DNA of 64,000 nt from Collimonas sp. OK607 (GCF_900111995.1 NZ_FOKF01000008.1:91511-155510), one strand, 5' to 3'. Shown: positions 38,735 to 48,600, counted from the stretch's first letter. Program-made: numbers and translations. The notes: a model not told the origin generated them from the letters alone.

Positions 38735-39078
38735 TTTTCGTATCTCGTCCGTGGCTTGTTTTGCATGGTCTGTCCACCGTGTGGTGTTTTGTTTTTGTAC
38801 TCATATCAGTATAAATGCAGGTGTCGGACAGGCTGCTAAGCGGCCTCTGGGTTTGTTGCAGGTCTAAGCAGTTCTATTCGCAGTTCCTTTATTTAGCAAT
38901 GCAGTTTTTTCTTTTTATCTGAATTCGGGCATCTGTCATGAACGCCCGCCGACAGGTAGTCGGTGCAGTAATGACTGATGCAGCAATAGCAGTATCTGAA
39001 CCATCAACGGTTCCAAGGTTCTAATTAATAACAGCAGGCGTAATTGTTTCGCCTGTTTTCACAGTCTCGGGAGGCTCA
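38735..39078 (+). other. Long nrdA leader with terminator-like hairpin
   Basis: About 340 nt without a gene. At 39035-39059, CAGGCG/CGCCTG with a 9-nt loop is followed by TTTT just 20 nt before the nrdA start, so it could attenuate or pause transcription. I looked for and did not find cobalamin-riboswitch signatures. Confidence 0.45.
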
Positions 39079-42003
39079 GTGCAATCTACTCAAGAAATTT
39101 CCGTTAAATCATCAGCCGAAGTCGCTGGTGTTCCGCCATCAACCGGTAGCGGCTCTCCCGTCAAGGTTTCCAGCAGTTTCGGCGACTACCGCATCATCCG
39201 CCGCAACGGCGCCGTGGTCGGCTTTGAACCGTCGAAGATCTCGATCGCTGTCACCAAGGCATTCCTCGCAGTCAATGGCGGCCAGGGTGCTGCATCGGCA
39301 CGGGTGCGCGAACTGGTCGAGCAATTGACTTCCAACGTCGTCGCCGCATTGGTGCGCCGGCAGCCGAATGGCGGCACGTTCCATATTGAAGACATCCAGG
39401 ACCAGGTTGAACTGTCCCTGATGCGCTCCGGCGAGCATGACGTGGCGCGTGCCTACGTGCTGTATCGCGCCAAGCGCATGGAAGAGCGTTCGCAACAGCA
39501 AACCGGCGCCACGGCAACCGTAGCCGGCACTGAGTTGTTTGTGACCGAAGACGGCCAGCGCCGCGTGTTGGACATGGACCAGGTGCGCGACCTGATTACC
39601 GCTGCCTGTATCGGTCTGGAAAAGCACGTTGACGCGGAAGCCATCCTGGCCGAAACCGTCAAGAACCTGTACGACGGCGTACCGGTTGAAGAACTGCACA
39701 AATCGGCGATTCTGGCAGCCCGCGCGCTGATGGAAAAAGACCCTGCCTACAGCACGGTTACTGCGCGTCTGCTGATGCACACAATCCGTAAGGAAGTATT
39801 CGGCAAAGAAGTGGCGCAAGCTGATGCACCCGCCGAATATCTCGAATATTTCCCGAAATTCATTAAAAAGGGTATCGAATCCGACCTGCTGGATAGCAAG
39901 CTGGCACAGTTCGACCTGAAAGCACTGGGCGAAGCATTGAAGCCAGAGCGCGACCTGCAATTCGGTTACCTCGGCCTGCAAACTTTGTATGACCGTTATT
40001 TCCTGCATATCCGCGATATCCGCATCGAAATGCCGCAAGCGTTTTACATGCGGGTAGCGATGGGCCTGGCGCTGAATGAAGTCAACCGCGAAGCACGCGC
40101 GATCGAGTTTTACAACCTGTTGTCCAGCTTCGATTTCATGAGCTCGACACCGACCCTGTTCAATTCGGGCACACTGCGCTCGCAACTGTCGTCTTGCTAT
40201 CTGACCACGGTTGCCGACGATCTCGACGGCATCTACGAAGCCATCAAGGAAAACGCCTTGCTGGCCAAATATGCCGGCGGCCTGGGTAACGACTGGACAC
40301 CGGTACGTTCGCTGGGCGCCCATATCAAGGGCACCAACGGCAAGTCGCAAGGCGTGGTGCCGTTCCTGAAAGTAGTCAACGACACTGCTGTGGCAGTGAA
40401 CCAGGGCGGCAAACGCAAGGGCGCGGTATGCGCCTACCTGGAAACCTGGCACATGGATATCGAGGAATTCCTCGACCTGCGCAAGAACACCGGCGACGAT
40501 CGCCGCCGTACCCATGACATGAACACCGCCAACTGGATTCCAGACCTGTTCATGAAGCGCGTCATGGAAAAGGGCGAGTGGACCCTGTTCTCGCCAAGCG
40601 ATGCGCCGGACCTGCATGACAAGGTCGGCAAGGCCTTCGAGGAAGCTTATACCGGCTATGAAGCCAAGGCTGCCCGCGGCGAACTGCGCTTGTTCAAGAA
40701 GATCCAGGCACTCGACTTGTGGCGCAAGATGCTGTCGATGCTGTTCGAAACCGGCCATCCATGGATTACCTTCAAGGATCCATGCAACATCCGTTCGCCG
40801 CAGCAGCACGTTGGCATGGTCCACAGCTCGAACCTGTGCACCGAGATCACGCTGAACACCAACGAATCCGAGATCGCCGTATGTAACCTGGGTTCGGTCA
40901 ACCTGCCGGCGCACATGAAAGACGGCAAGCTGGATCACGCCAAATTGCAGAAAACTATCAATACTGCAATGCGCATGCTGGATAATGTGATCGATATTAA
41001 CTATTATGCAGTGAAGAAGGCGCGTGATTCCAATCTGCGGCATCGCCCGGTTGGTCTCGGTATCATGGGTTTCCAGGATTGCCTGCACATGATGCGCGTA
41101 CCTTATGCCTCGAAAGCAGCGGTTGAATTTGCCGATAATTCGATGGAAGCGGTTTGCTACCACGCTTATTGGGCATCGACTGAACTGGCGGAAGAGCGTG
41201 GCCGTTACAGCAGCTATCGCGGTTCCCTGTGGGATCGTGGCATCCTGCCGCAAGATTCCGTGAAACTGCTGGCTGAAGAGCGTGGCGGCTACCTCGAAGT
41301 CGACATGTCGGAAGCACTGGACTGGACCGAGTTGCGTGCCCGCATCAAGGAATTCGGCATGCGCAACTCGAATTGCGTAGCGATTGCACCGACCGCCACC
41401 ATCTCTAACATCATTGGCGTATCGGCTTGTATCGAACCGACTTACCAGAACCTGTATGTGAAATCGAACCTGTCCGGCGAGTTCACCGAAATCAATGAAT
41501 ACCTGGTGCGCGATTTGAAAGCACGTGGTTTGTGGGATGAAGTGATGATCTCCGACCTCAAGTATTTCGACGGCAGCCTGGCCAAGATCGATCGCATTCC
41601 GCAAGATCTGCGCGAGATTTACGCCACAGCATTTGAGGTTGAGCCATCCTGGTTGGTGGAAGCGGCGTCGCGTCGTCAGAAATGGATCGATCAGGCGCAA
41701 TCGCTGAATATCTATATGGCAGGTGCATCGGGTAAAAAGCTCGACGAAACTTACAAGCTGGCATGGTTGCGCGGTCTCAAGACCACTTACTACCTGCGTA
41801 CCATTGGCGCAACGCATACTGAAAAGTCGACATCTAAAACCGGCGCGCTGAATGCGGTTTCGGTAGATGGCGGCGCCAGCGGCGGTGCGGCAGCGACTTA
41901 CGGCACTGCGCCTGTTGCGGCTGCGCCACAAGAACTGGATGGACCGGCATGCACCATGCGTCCTGGCGACCCTGGTTTCGAAGAGTGCGAAGCCTGCCAG
42001 TAA
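39079..42003 (+). CDS. nrdA: Class Ia ribonucleoside-diphosphate reductase, large subunit
   Basis: A 974-residue alpha subunit reducing NDPs to dNDPs with NrdB. The N-terminal ATP-cone (about 38-130) gives dATP feedback. The catalytic barrel includes NLCTEITLN and AVCNLGSVNLPAH with active-site Cys, and the C-terminal redox pair is in ECEACQ. The GTG start has GGGAGG 5 nt upstream. nrdB follows after a 191-nt gap containing a palindromic repeat. Expression is probably under NrdR. Confidence 0.96.
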   Translation: MQSTQEISVKSSAEVAGVPPSTGSGSPVKVSSSFGDYRIIRRNGAVVGFEPSKISIAVTKAFLAVNGGQGAASARVRELVEQLTSNVVAALVRRQPNGGTFHIEDIQDQVELSLMRSGEHDVARAYVLYRAKRMEERSQQQTGATATVAGTELFVTEDGQRRVLDMDQVRDLITAACIGLEKHVDAEAILAETVKNLYDGVPVEELHKSAILAARALMEKDPAYSTVTARLLMHTIRKEVFGKEVAQADAPAEYLEYFPKFIKKGIESDLLDSKLAQFDLKALGEALKPERDLQFGYLGLQTLYDRYFLHIRDIRIEMPQAFYMRVAMGLALNEVNREARAIEFYNLLSSFDFMSSTPTLFNSGTLRSQLSSCYLTTVADDLDGIYEAIKENALLAKYAGGLGNDWTPVRSLGAHIKGTNGKSQGVVPFLKVVNDTAVAVNQGGKRKGAVCAYLETWHMDIEEFLDLRKNTGDDRRRTHDMNTANWIPDLFMKRVMEKGEWTLFSPSDAPDLHDKVGKAFEEAYTGYEAKAARGELRLFKKIQALDLWRKMLSMLFETGHPWITFKDPCNIRSPQQHVGMVHSSNLCTEITLNTNESEIAVCNLGSVNLPAHMKDGKLDHAKLQKTINTAMRMLDNVIDINYYAVKKARDSNLRHRPVGLGIMGFQDCLHMMRVPYASKAAVEFADNSMEAVCYHAYWASTELAEERGRYSSYRGSLWDRGILPQDSVKLLAEERGGYLEVDMSEALDWTELRARIKEFGMRNSNCVAIAPTATISNIIGVSACIEPTYQNLYVKSNLSGEFTEINEYLVRDLKARGLWDEVMISDLKYFDGSLAKIDRIPQDLREIYATAFEVEPSWLVEAASRRQKWIDQAQSLNIYMAGASGKKLDETYKLAWLRGLKTTYYLRTIGATHTEKSTSKTGALNAVSVDGGASGGAAATYGTAPVAAAPQELDGPACTMRPGDPGFEECEACQ

Positions 42004-42033
42004 GCCAGTAAAACAGTTCATATAGCTCTTTGG

Positions 42034-42102
42034 GGACAGAGTTTAAGAGCCACCGCAGCGTGGCGAATTACTCTGTCCTCAACTGACTAGGTAAAACGGT
42101 TA
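42034..42102. repeat. ACAGAG palindromic repeat, copy B (between nrdA and nrdB)
   Basis: The outer stem GGACAGAGT (42034-42042)/ACTCTGTCC (42070-42078) and inner stem GCCAC/GTGGC are followed by the same tail as copy A, with only a few substitutions over about 68 nt. Confidence 0.85.
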
Positions 42103-42194
42103 AATTGCAAAGATAAATAGTGGGGCAGGTTGAGCAGCCAGAGCAACACGGCAAATTATCCAGCCCAACCAGACGAAAGATAAAGGAATAAAGC

Positions 42195-43352
42195 ATGCTC
42201 TCCTGGGATGAAGAAAAAAGTTCGGCCCCCGCTCCTCGTACCCCGCCTATGCCGGCGCAAGCGGCATTTGCACCTTCAGCACTTCCGCAAATGTCCGATA
42301 GCGCATTCCAAGCAGCACCGGCAGTCGACGTGACGCACCGCGTCAATGCCGCCGACAAGCGCATCATCAACGGCCATACCGACGTCAATCAACTGGTCCC
42401 ATTCAAGTACAAATGGGCCTGGGACAAGTACCTGGCCGGCTGCGCCAACCACTGGATGCCGCAGGAAATCAACATGCAGCGCGACATCGAGCTGTGGAAG
42501 AATCCGAACGGCCTGACTGACGATGAACGCCGCCTGGTCAAGCGCAACCTGGGGTTTTTCGTTACCGCCGACTCGCTCGCCGCCAACAATATCGTGCTTG
42601 GCACGTATCGCCATATCACTGCGCCGGAATGTCGCCAGTATTTGCTGCGCCAGGCTTTTGAAGAAGCTATCCACACCCACGCCTATCAATACATCGTGGA
42701 ATCGCTCGGTCTGGACGAGGCGGAAATCTTCAACGCCTATCACGAAGTCAAATCGATCCGCGATAAAGACGAGTTCCTGATCCCCTTCATCAATACGCTG
42801 ACCGATCCTGAATTCAAGACCGGCACTACGGAAAACGATCAGAAATTGTTGCGCTCGCTGATCGTGTTTGCCTGCATCATGGAAGGCCTTTTCTTCTACG
42901 TCGGCTTCACGCAGATCCTTGCGCTGGGCCGTCAAAACAAGATGATGGGTGCGGCGGAACAGTACCAATACATCCTGCGCGATGAGTCGATGCACTGTAA
43001 CTTCGGCATCGATTTGATCAACACAATCAAGATGGAAAATCCGCATTTGTGGACGCCGGAATTCCGCGATGAGATTAAAGCGTTGTTTTTAAGCGCAGTA
43101 GAGTTGGAATATCGCTACGCAGAGGATACAATGCCGCGTGGAGTGCTCGGTTTGAATGCGCCAATGTTCAAAGGTTATTTGCGGTTCATCGCAAATCGCC
43201 GCGCGCAGCAAATCGGACTGGACCCAATGTTCCCTCAGGAAGAAAATCCCTTCCCCTGGATGAGCGAGATGATCGATCTGAAAAAAGAACGCAACTTTTT
43301 TGAGACTCGTGTAATCGAATATCAAACCGGCGGTGCACTGAACTGGGAATAA
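42195..43352 (+). CDS. nrdB: Class Ia ribonucleotide reductase, small subunit
   Basis: A 385-residue diiron-tyrosyl radical protein. Iron-ligand helices are visible: [36 protein letters not shown] and [18 protein letters not shown]. The N-terminal about 60 residues are Pro/Ala-rich and not part of the ferritin-like core. It pairs with NrdA upstream; the nrdA-nrdB mRNA would carry repeat copy B between the two genes. Confidence 0.96.
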   Translation: MLSWDEEKSSAPAPRTPPMPAQAAFAPSALPQMSDSAFQAAPAVDVTHRVNAADKRIINGHTDVNQLVPFKYKWAWDKYLAGCANHWMPQEINMQRDIELWKNPNGLTDDERRLVKRNLGFFVTADSLAANNIVLGTYRHITAPECRQYLLRQAFEEAIHTHAYQYIVESLGLDEAEIFNAYHEVKSIRDKDEFLIPFINTLTDPEFKTGTTENDQKLLRSLIVFACIMEGLFFYVGFTQILALGRQNKMMGAAEQYQYILRDESMHCNFGIDLINTIKMENPHLWTPEFRDEIKALFLSAVELEYRYAEDTMPRGVLGLNAPMFKGYLRFIANRRAQQIGLDPMFPQEENPFPWMSEMIDLKKERNFFETRVIEYQTGGALNWE

Positions 43353-43867
43353 AGGCTTCAGATCTCGGACAAGAATAACGAGGTGGATGGAAGAGGTTGC
43401 TGGAGACCTGCAGCGCTTAGTACTATAAAAAAGTCTGCAAACTGAAAGGTGATTTCCAAACTTAATGAACAGCCAAAGACAGAAGCGTACTTATCTGTTG
43501 TCGCCGCTTACCCCGATTCAATCGGGTTTGGCGGCGTTTTCTTTGGAAAAAACTAAACGTTTTTGTAACAGAATTCCGACGCCGGCCTAGCCGCTGGCGT
43601 TTTTTGGCCAAGGTTCGCAGCCTACAGGTGGCGCGAAACTCGAAATTCGAGACTCTTCCCCGGTCCTGGAAACCGGGAAAAGACCTTAGCCGATTATGGC
43701 TGAAGTGCTGCATCAATGAGGGGATGGAGCAGTTCAGCTGGTGCCGAATTCATTAGCGCAAGCAGAGTTGATTGCGCCGATGAATAATCCGCCGTTCCCA
43801 TCGCGATGGGTTCGTCGGGTTTCCAACTTGGAGCTTGATTTTTTCCATCACGTGAAGGAGAAACAAA
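43353..43867. other. 515-bp gap between nrdB and the histone-like gene
   Basis: It contains the nrdB terminator (43502-43543), a second CGCCGGC-type hairpin followed by TTTTTT near 43577-43606, and a perfect 14-bp palindrome CCCATCGCGATGGG at 43797-43810 that may lie in the histone-gene leader or promoter. No gene is supported. Confidence 0.5.
43502..43543 (+). terminator. Terminator of nrdB
   Basis: CGCCGC/GCGGCG outer stem with an inner CCCGATT/AATCGGG stem, followed by TTTTCTTT. Confidence 0.82.
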
Positions 43868-44650
43868 ATGGCAACAGCAGCAAAGAAACCCGCAGCGAAG
43901 AAACCCGCTGTGAAGAAAGCAGCACCGGCCAAGAAGCCAGTAGCTAAAGCAGCAGCAAAACCAGCAGCTAAGAAACCAGCTGCCAAGAAAGCTGTCGCGG
44001 CTAAAAAGCCAGTAGCTAAAGCAGCAGCAAAACCAGCAGCTAAGAAACCAGTTGCCAAGAAAGCTGTCGCGGCTAAAAAGCCAGTAGCTAAGAAAGCAGC
44101 AGCAAAACCAGCAGCGGCCAAGAAGCCAGTTGCCAAGAAAGCTGTCGCGGCCAAAAAGCCAGTAGCTAAGAAGCCAGTTGCTAAGAAAGCTGTAGCAGCT
44201 AAAAAGCCGGTAGCTAAGAAAGCAGCAGCTAAACCTGCAGCTAAGCCAGCAGCAAAGAAGCCAGTTGCTAAGAAAGCTGTCGCGGCCAAAAAGCCAGCAG
44301 CTAAGAAAGCAGCAGCTAAACCTGCAGCTAAGCCAGCAGCGAAAAAGCCGGTAGCTAAAGCAGCAGCTAAACCTGCAGCGAAAAAGCCGGTAGCCAAAGC
44401 AGCAGCTAAACCAGCGGCAAAAAAGCCGGCAGTTAAGAAAGTCGCGGCTAAGCCAGCAGCAAAAAAGCCGGTAGCTAAGGCAGCAGCTAAACCTGCCGCC
44501 AAACCTGCAGCAGCTAAGCCAGCTGTTAAAAAGGCCGCAGCGAAACCTGCAGCCAAGAAGCCAGTGGCAAAACCTGCAGCTGAGCCAGCAGTAAAGACAG
44601 TGCTCAACCCGGCAGCAGCCTGGCCGTTCCCAACTGGCACACGCCCGTAA
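43868..44650 (+). CDS. Histone H1-like Lys/Ala/Pro-rich protein
   Basis: A 260-residue protein composed almost entirely of Lys, Ala, Pro and Val in repeats such as KKPVAKKAVAA and KPAAKPAAKKPVA, as in AlgP and bacterial H1 homologues. It is strongly basic and predicted to be disordered and DNA-binding. The last about 25 residues (VKTVLNPAAAWPFPTGTRP) leave the repeat pattern. AAGGAG supports the ATG. DNA-level repeats are long: 44212-44253 recurs exactly at 44299-44340, so copy number may vary between strains. Confidence 0.9.
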   Translation: MATAAKKPAAKKPAVKKAAPAKKPVAKAAAKPAAKKPAAKKAVAAKKPVAKAAAKPAAKKPVAKKAVAAKKPVAKKAAAKPAAAKKPVAKKAVAAKKPVAKKPVAKKAVAAKKPVAKKAAAKPAAKPAAKKPVAKKAVAAKKPAAKKAAAKPAAKPAAKKPVAKAAAKPAAKKPVAKAAAKPAAKKPAVKKVAAKPAAKKPVAKAAAKPAAKPAAAKPAVKKAAAKPAAKKPVAKPAAEPAVKTVLNPAAAWPFPTGTRP

Positions 44651-44982
44651 TTAGCGTTTGTCGGCTTACCTGATTAAGTTCAGGTATCACCCGCTGTACA
44701 GCCTGGTGCTGTCCAGCGGGTTTTTATTTGCGGGTACGCGTGGGCAGGATCGTCAGCTAGCGCAGCCAAGTCGAAATAATGGCTGCGACAGCCAGCTGGT
44801 ACACTCGTACTTTTCTTGAATCATATGTCAGCACGCCCTAGCATTCGCCTACGTCTCCGAATCTCCGAATTACATCTTGCGCCCGAATTCGGGTAAGTTA
44901 TCAGTATATTGGCGCGCTGGACCGTCACGTGTCGAGGTTCGCAAGCCTGAATCATTGCTTCATCTGGAAAGGGAAACACGTC
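44651..44982. other. Gap between the histone-like gene and yggT
   Basis: Besides the terminator it holds the inverted repeat CGCAGCCA/TGGCTGCG at 44761-44787 and a short direct repeat CTCCGAAT near 44860-44872. No gene is supported. Confidence 0.45.
44690..44725 (+). terminator. Terminator of the histone-like gene
   Basis: The stem CCCGCTG/CAGCGGG with a 17-nt loop is followed by TTTTT. Confidence 0.8.
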
Positions 44983-45525
44983 GTGTTGCAGAATATTTTC
45001 ACCTTGATTATCGAAACTATCGCCAGCGTCCTGGGCGGAGTCTTGTTACTGCGATTCTGGATCCAGGCGGTGCGGGTGCGGCCGCCGCAACAGTTGGCGC
45101 AGTTCATCTTTACCCTGTCTGACTGGGCTGTGCGTCCAATGCGGCGCTTGTTGCCCGGGGTTGGCGGCTACGACTGGGCCAGCCTGATCGGCGCGGTCCT
45201 GGTGGCCGTCATCTGCATCTTGCTGGAGCTGGGCGTCAGGTCGGCATTGAATGCCACGTTGATTTTCAGCCTGTCGGCGCTGCTGTTTTTCCAATGGGTA
45301 TTTTATGGACTGATCGCGTTATTGATTATTGAAGCGATCTTCAGCTGGGTGAATCCGAACGCACCGCTGGCGCCCTTCGTACGTGCGCTGAATGAGCCGT
45401 TGCTGCGGCCTTTGCGCAGGATTATCCCGCTGATCGGCAATATCGATCTGTCGCCGCTGGCAGCGCTGATACTGCTGAGGGTAGTGCACCAGCTGGTGAT
45501 CTATCTGATCATGTCGCTGACGTAA
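44983..45525 (+). CDS. yggT: YggT-family membrane protein
   Basis: A protein of about 180 residues made of two related halves, each with a hydrophobic pair of helices followed by a PxRRLLP-like motif (PMRRLLPGVGGYDWASLIGA and PLRRIIPLIGNIDLSPLAAL). Family members are linked to osmotic tolerance and envelope or division functions. The frame opens at 44929, but the GTG at 44983 places the start just before the first helix. The DUF167 gene follows 7 nt later, the usual yggT-yggU pairing. Confidence 0.9.
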   Translation: MLQNIFTLIIETIASVLGGVLLLRFWIQAVRVRPPQQLAQFIFTLSDWAVRPMRRLLPGVGGYDWASLIGAVLVAVICILLELGVRSALNATLIFSLSALLFFQWVFYGLIALLIIEAIFSWVNPNAPLAPFVRALNEPLLRPLRRIIPLIGNIDLSPLAALILLRVVHQLVIYLIMSLT

Positions 45526-45532
45526 GTCATAC

Positions 45533-45892
45533 ATGGGCCACAAGGCGGGGGCAGGTACAGCTGTAGCGTCCGTGCAGGGCCAAAGACTGCATGCATGGTG
45601 CTCCGATATTACCGGCGGCGTCAGGCTGGCGCTGCAGGTAACGCCCAATGCCAGGAAAAGCCAGGTCATAGGCCCCCAGGAAGACGTACTCAAAGTGCGC
45701 TTGCAGGCGCAACCCATTGAGGGTAAGGCAAACGAAGCGTTGATTCGCTATCTGGCAGAGCTGCTGGATGTGCCGCGCAGCAGGATTGTGATCACCCACG
45801 GCCATACCAATAAGCGGAAAATCGTCGAGGTGCAAGATGCGTCATTGACAGCAGATGCCGTCATTCGCAGCTTGCTGGCTTTGGTCGCATAG
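45533..45892 (+). CDS. DUF167 (YggU) family protein
   Basis: A 119-residue protein of the DUF167 family, recognised from LQVTPNARKSQVIG, LKVRLQAQPIEGKANEALIRYLA and SRIVITHGHTNKRKIVEV. The N-terminal about 25 residues are an extension not needed for the fold, and a later start is possible. Function is unknown. It is co-transcribed with yggT and converges on bfr. Confidence 0.9.
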   Translation: MGHKAGAGTAVASVQGQRLHAWCSDITGGVRLALQVTPNARKSQVIGPQEDVLKVRLQAQPIEGKANEALIRYLAELLDVPRSRIVITHGHTNKRKIVEVQDASLTADAVIRSLLALVA

Positions 45893-45904
45893 GCGGGGCG
45901 CAAA

Positions 45905-45938
45905 GAAAAACGGCTTCCGAGGATAAGTCGGAAGCCGC
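45905..45938. terminator. Terminator between yggU-like gene and bfr
   Basis: A perfect 10-bp stem CGGCTTCCGA/TCGGAAGCCG with a 7-nt loop. The minus-strand side is followed by TTTTTCTTT, so it mainly terminates the iron operon. Confidence 0.8.
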
Positions 45939-45964
45939 GAGTCTGAGTCTGGTGTCGACGCCAG

Positions 45965-46435
45965 TTAAGCGTCCATCTGGCTTTGCAGATAGTTCTGCAG
46001 CCCGACTTTATCGATCAGGTCGAGCTGGGTTTCCAGCCAGTCGATATGTTCTTCCGTATCTTCGAGGATTTCCACGAAGAGTTCGCGCGATACGTAATCA
46101 CCGGCTTTTTCGCAAGCGGCGATGCCTTCCTTGACAGTCTTTTGCGCGCCTTGCTCCAGCTTCAGGTCGCACTGCAGCATCTCCGGCGTCGATTCACCGA
46201 TCATCAGCTTGTGCAATGCCTGCAGGTTCGGCAGGCCATTCAGCATCAGGATGCGGTCGATCAGTTTGTCGGCGTGCTTCATTTCGCCGATCGATTCTTC
46301 GTATTCCTTCTTGCCGAGCTTTTCCAGGCCCCAGTGCTTGTACATGCGGGCATGCAGGAAATACTGATTAATTGCAGTCAGTTCATTGGTCAACTGCGCA
46401 TTGAGCAGCGTGATGATTTGTTTTTCGCCTTGCAT
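45965..46435 (-). CDS. bfr: Bacterioferritin
   Basis: A 156-residue iron-storage subunit (24-mer) with ferroxidase ligands in [27 protein letters not shown] and [13 protein letters not shown]. The haem-ligating Met is in GEMKHAD. It lies 206 nt after exbD on the same strand. Bacterioferritin-associated ferredoxin (bfd) lies upstream in the same cluster, so storage, release and uptake are encoded together. Confidence 0.96.
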   Translation of the reverse strand: MQGEKQIITLLNAQLTNELTAINQYFLHARMYKHWGLEKLGKKEYEESIGEMKHADKLIDRILMLNGLPNLQALHKLMIGESTPEMLQCDLKLEQGAQKTVKEGIAACEKAGDYVSRELFVEILEDTEEHIDWLETQLDLIDKVGLQNYLQSQMDA

Positions 46436-46641
46436 GGGAACCTCGCTATGTTAGGGATGCGGAGTGCGCAGCGATAAAATCTGGGATTTCTGGACTTTAT
46501 GCTGGCTTCTCACGTGATCGGTATGCCGCTCAACTGACAAAACTAACCGGCAATCACCGAAATCGCAGCCATGATAGCGCATGCCACGGGCATTTTCATC
46601 ATCAGATAGCGCGAATCATTTTCATTGTGATTTGTACATGC

Positions 46642-47061
46642 CTACTTGGCGTCTGGATCGGTAACAAAGCCGATTTTTCCAAGTCCTCCGGATTGGGCCG
46701 CTGCCATGACCTGGGCCACTTTTTCATATTGCACGGTACGCGCTGCGCGCAAATGCAGCTCAGGCTGCGGCTGTTTTTGGGCCGCAACGGCAATCCGCGA
46801 ATTCAGCTCGTTACGATCGATTGCTTCTTCATTCCAGAACAGTTTGCCGTCGGCATCGATAGACAGATTGATGTTTTCCGGCTTGGTCTGATCCGGCTGG
46901 TTGGTGGCACGCGGTAAATCAATTTTTACCGCGTGATTCATCACCGGAATGGTCATGATGAAAATAATCAACAGCACTAGCATGACGTCGACCAGCGGCG
47001 TGGTGTTGATCTCCGGATTGAAATCGTCGTCCGAATCGGACAGGGAACCCATGCCCATCAT
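46642..47061 (-). CDS. exbD: Biopolymer transport protein ExbD
   Basis: A 139-residue inner-membrane protein of the TonB motor. One N-terminal helix carries the essential Asp in INTTPLVDVMLVLLIIFI, followed by a periplasmic domain. It overlaps exbB by 4 nt. Confidence 0.95.
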   Translation of the reverse strand: MMGMGSLSDSDDDFNPEINTTPLVDVMLVLLIIFIMTIPVMNHAVKIDLPRATNQPDQTKPENINLSIDADGKLFWNEEAIDRNELNSRIAVAAQKQPQPELHLRAARTVQYEKVAQVMAAAQSGGLGKIGFVTDPDAK

Positions 47062-47798
47062 GCACCTTTCACAGCGACCAGTCTGGCGCCATTGTTCGAA
47101 CCGTTCGGATTGTCGGATTCGGTATTGCTTGAGCGGGAACCGGTAACAAACAGCGCATGCAGGTCGAAGCCGAATTTATTCAGCTTGGCGATGATGGTTT
47201 TATTGCCGCGCACCAGCGCGTTATAGCCGAAGGTAGCCGGGATCGCCACGGCCAGGCCGAGCGCAGTCATGATCAGCGCCTCACCGACCGGTCCGGCGAC
47301 CTTGTCGATACTGGCCTGGCCGGAGGTGCCGATCGATACCAGCGCATGATAAATGCCCCAGACCGTGCCAAACAAGCCGACAAACGGCGCGGTCGAGCCA
47401 ACCGACGCCAGTACCGCCATGCCGGCCTGCAATTTGCCTGAGACTTCGTCAATCGCCTGGCGCAATGACAATGTGACCCAGTCGCTGACCGACAGCTGGT
47501 CGTGCAAATGTCCTTTGTGGGCGGCGTGATGGCGCATCGAGGAGACACCGGCCTGAGCCACTTCGGCAAACGGGTTTTCTGTGCCCAGCGTGGCAATGCC
47601 TTCCGGCAAGCTGGTGGTATCCCAGAACTGATGGCCTGCGGCATGCGCGGCACGTTGGAAGCGCAGGATTTGCAGCGCCTTGGTCAGGATCACATACCAG
47701 GATGCGATCGACATCGCCACCAGCAGCACTGCAACGCTTTTAATGACGAAATCACCCTGGCCCCAGAGCGCTTCCAATCCGTATGGACTTACTTCCAT
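47058..47798 (-). CDS. exbB: Biopolymer transport protein ExbB (MotA/TolQ/ExbB family)
   Basis: A 246-residue proton-channel subunit with three membrane helices. The conserved segments ASVGSTAPFVGLFGTVWGI and EALIMTALGLAVAIPATFGYN are present. The frame is open 40 codons upstream, but AGGGG before the ATG at 47798 and the MEVSPYGLEALW start typical of ExbB set the start. The gap to tonB is 82 nt. Confidence 0.95.
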   Translation of the reverse strand: MEVSPYGLEALWGQGDFVIKSVAVLLVAMSIASWYVILTKALQILRFQRAAHAAGHQFWDTTSLPEGIATLGTENPFAEVAQAGVSSMRHHAAHKGHLHDQLSVSDWVTLSLRQAIDEVSGKLQAGMAVLASVGSTAPFVGLFGTVWGIYHALVSIGTSGQASIDKVAGPVGEALIMTALGLAVAIPATFGYNALVRGNKTIIAKLNKFGFDLHALFVTGSRSSNTESDNPNGSNNGARLVAVKGA

Positions 47799-47880
47799 GA
47801 TGATTCCCCTTGTAAACTGTAGATGGACTGCGTGTAGATGGACTGCGGTCGCTCTGGCGAAACGCCAGATGCGCCATTGA

Positions 47881-48579
47881 CTAATTGGATAACTGGAAAT
47901 TGATAGGGACGATGGCAAATACCGGCATCGGCTTGCCGTCTTCCATGTAGGGCTTGAACAAAGCCCGCATTACCGCCTGTCTGGCAGCGTCATCCAGACG
48001 GCTTGAGCCAGAAGACTTTTGCACCTCGGCGCGTTCGGCGCGGCCCTTTTCGTTGATCAGAACGCGGATGATCGACTTGCCTTCTTCGCCCATGCGCTTG
48101 GAGACGGCGGGATATTTCACATCGGGCGGTTGGATATATTCGACTCCGGACGTGATGGTGCGTGGCTGGGGCGCAGCTGCAGCAGGTGCGGCCGGCGCTG
48201 CGGCCGCAACCGGCTCTTCGCGCTGCGGCGGTTGCGGAGCCGGCGTCGGCACTGAAATGGCGGCTTCCGACGGTGTGTTATTGATGACCGGCGTAGGGCG
48301 CGGCGGGGTGATGTTCTTCTTTACGACAGCGACGGTCTTTGGTGCAACCGGCGTAGGTGCGGCCGGCTGTGGTTTTGGCTGTGTTGGCTCTGGCGCCCTT
48401 TCCGGCGTGATGAAGCTGGCGAAGATTTCCTTCGGCATGGCTTGTGCGGCCTGATGGATCAGACCGCTTTTCAAGGCCCAGAAAAAAGCCACATGCAGCA
48501 GGAGGATGGCTCCCAATGGCCCGATACGTCTGACTTGTTTCCATGCAAGCGCAGGATATCTGATTGCTGCTGACGACAT
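47881..48579 (-). CDS. tonB: TonB energy transducer
   Basis: A 232-residue protein with one N-terminal membrane helix (GAILLLHVAFFWAL). A long Pro/Ala-rich periplasm-spanning region (about 55-145) precedes the C-terminal TonB domain (about 150-232, VKYPAVSKRMGEEGKSIIRVLI). It couples the ExbBD motor to outer-membrane siderophore and haem receptors. No receptor gene is in the window. It follows bfd by 21 nt. Confidence 0.94.
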   Translation of the reverse strand: MSSAAIRYPALAWKQVRRIGPLGAILLLHVAFFWALKSGLIHQAAQAMPKEIFASFITPERAPEPTQPKPQPAAPTPVAPKTVAVVKKNITPPRPTPVINNTPSEAAISVPTPAPQPPQREEPVAAAAPAAPAAAAPQPRTITSGVEYIQPPDVKYPAVSKRMGEEGKSIIRVLINEKGRAERAEVQKSSGSSRLDDAARQAVMRALFKPYMEDGKPMPVFAIVPINFQLSN

Positions 48580-48600
48580 AGTTAAGCTTACCCGGCGAGA

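Noticed and set aside
38735..39078. Cobalamin riboswitch in the nrdA leader
   Set aside because: No B12-box or core pairing could be seen, and class Ia nrdAB is not the usual target.
39139..42021. Very long open frame on the minus strand opposite nrdA
   Set aside because: nrdA is unambiguous; the antisense frame reflects strong codon bias and has no family features.
43753..44640. 295-codon open frame on the minus strand opposite the histone-like gene
   Set aside because: It is the mirror of Lys/Ala/Pro codon repeats and gives a Gly/Ala/Phe low-complexity protein; the plus-strand gene has the ribosome-binding site, terminator and family match.
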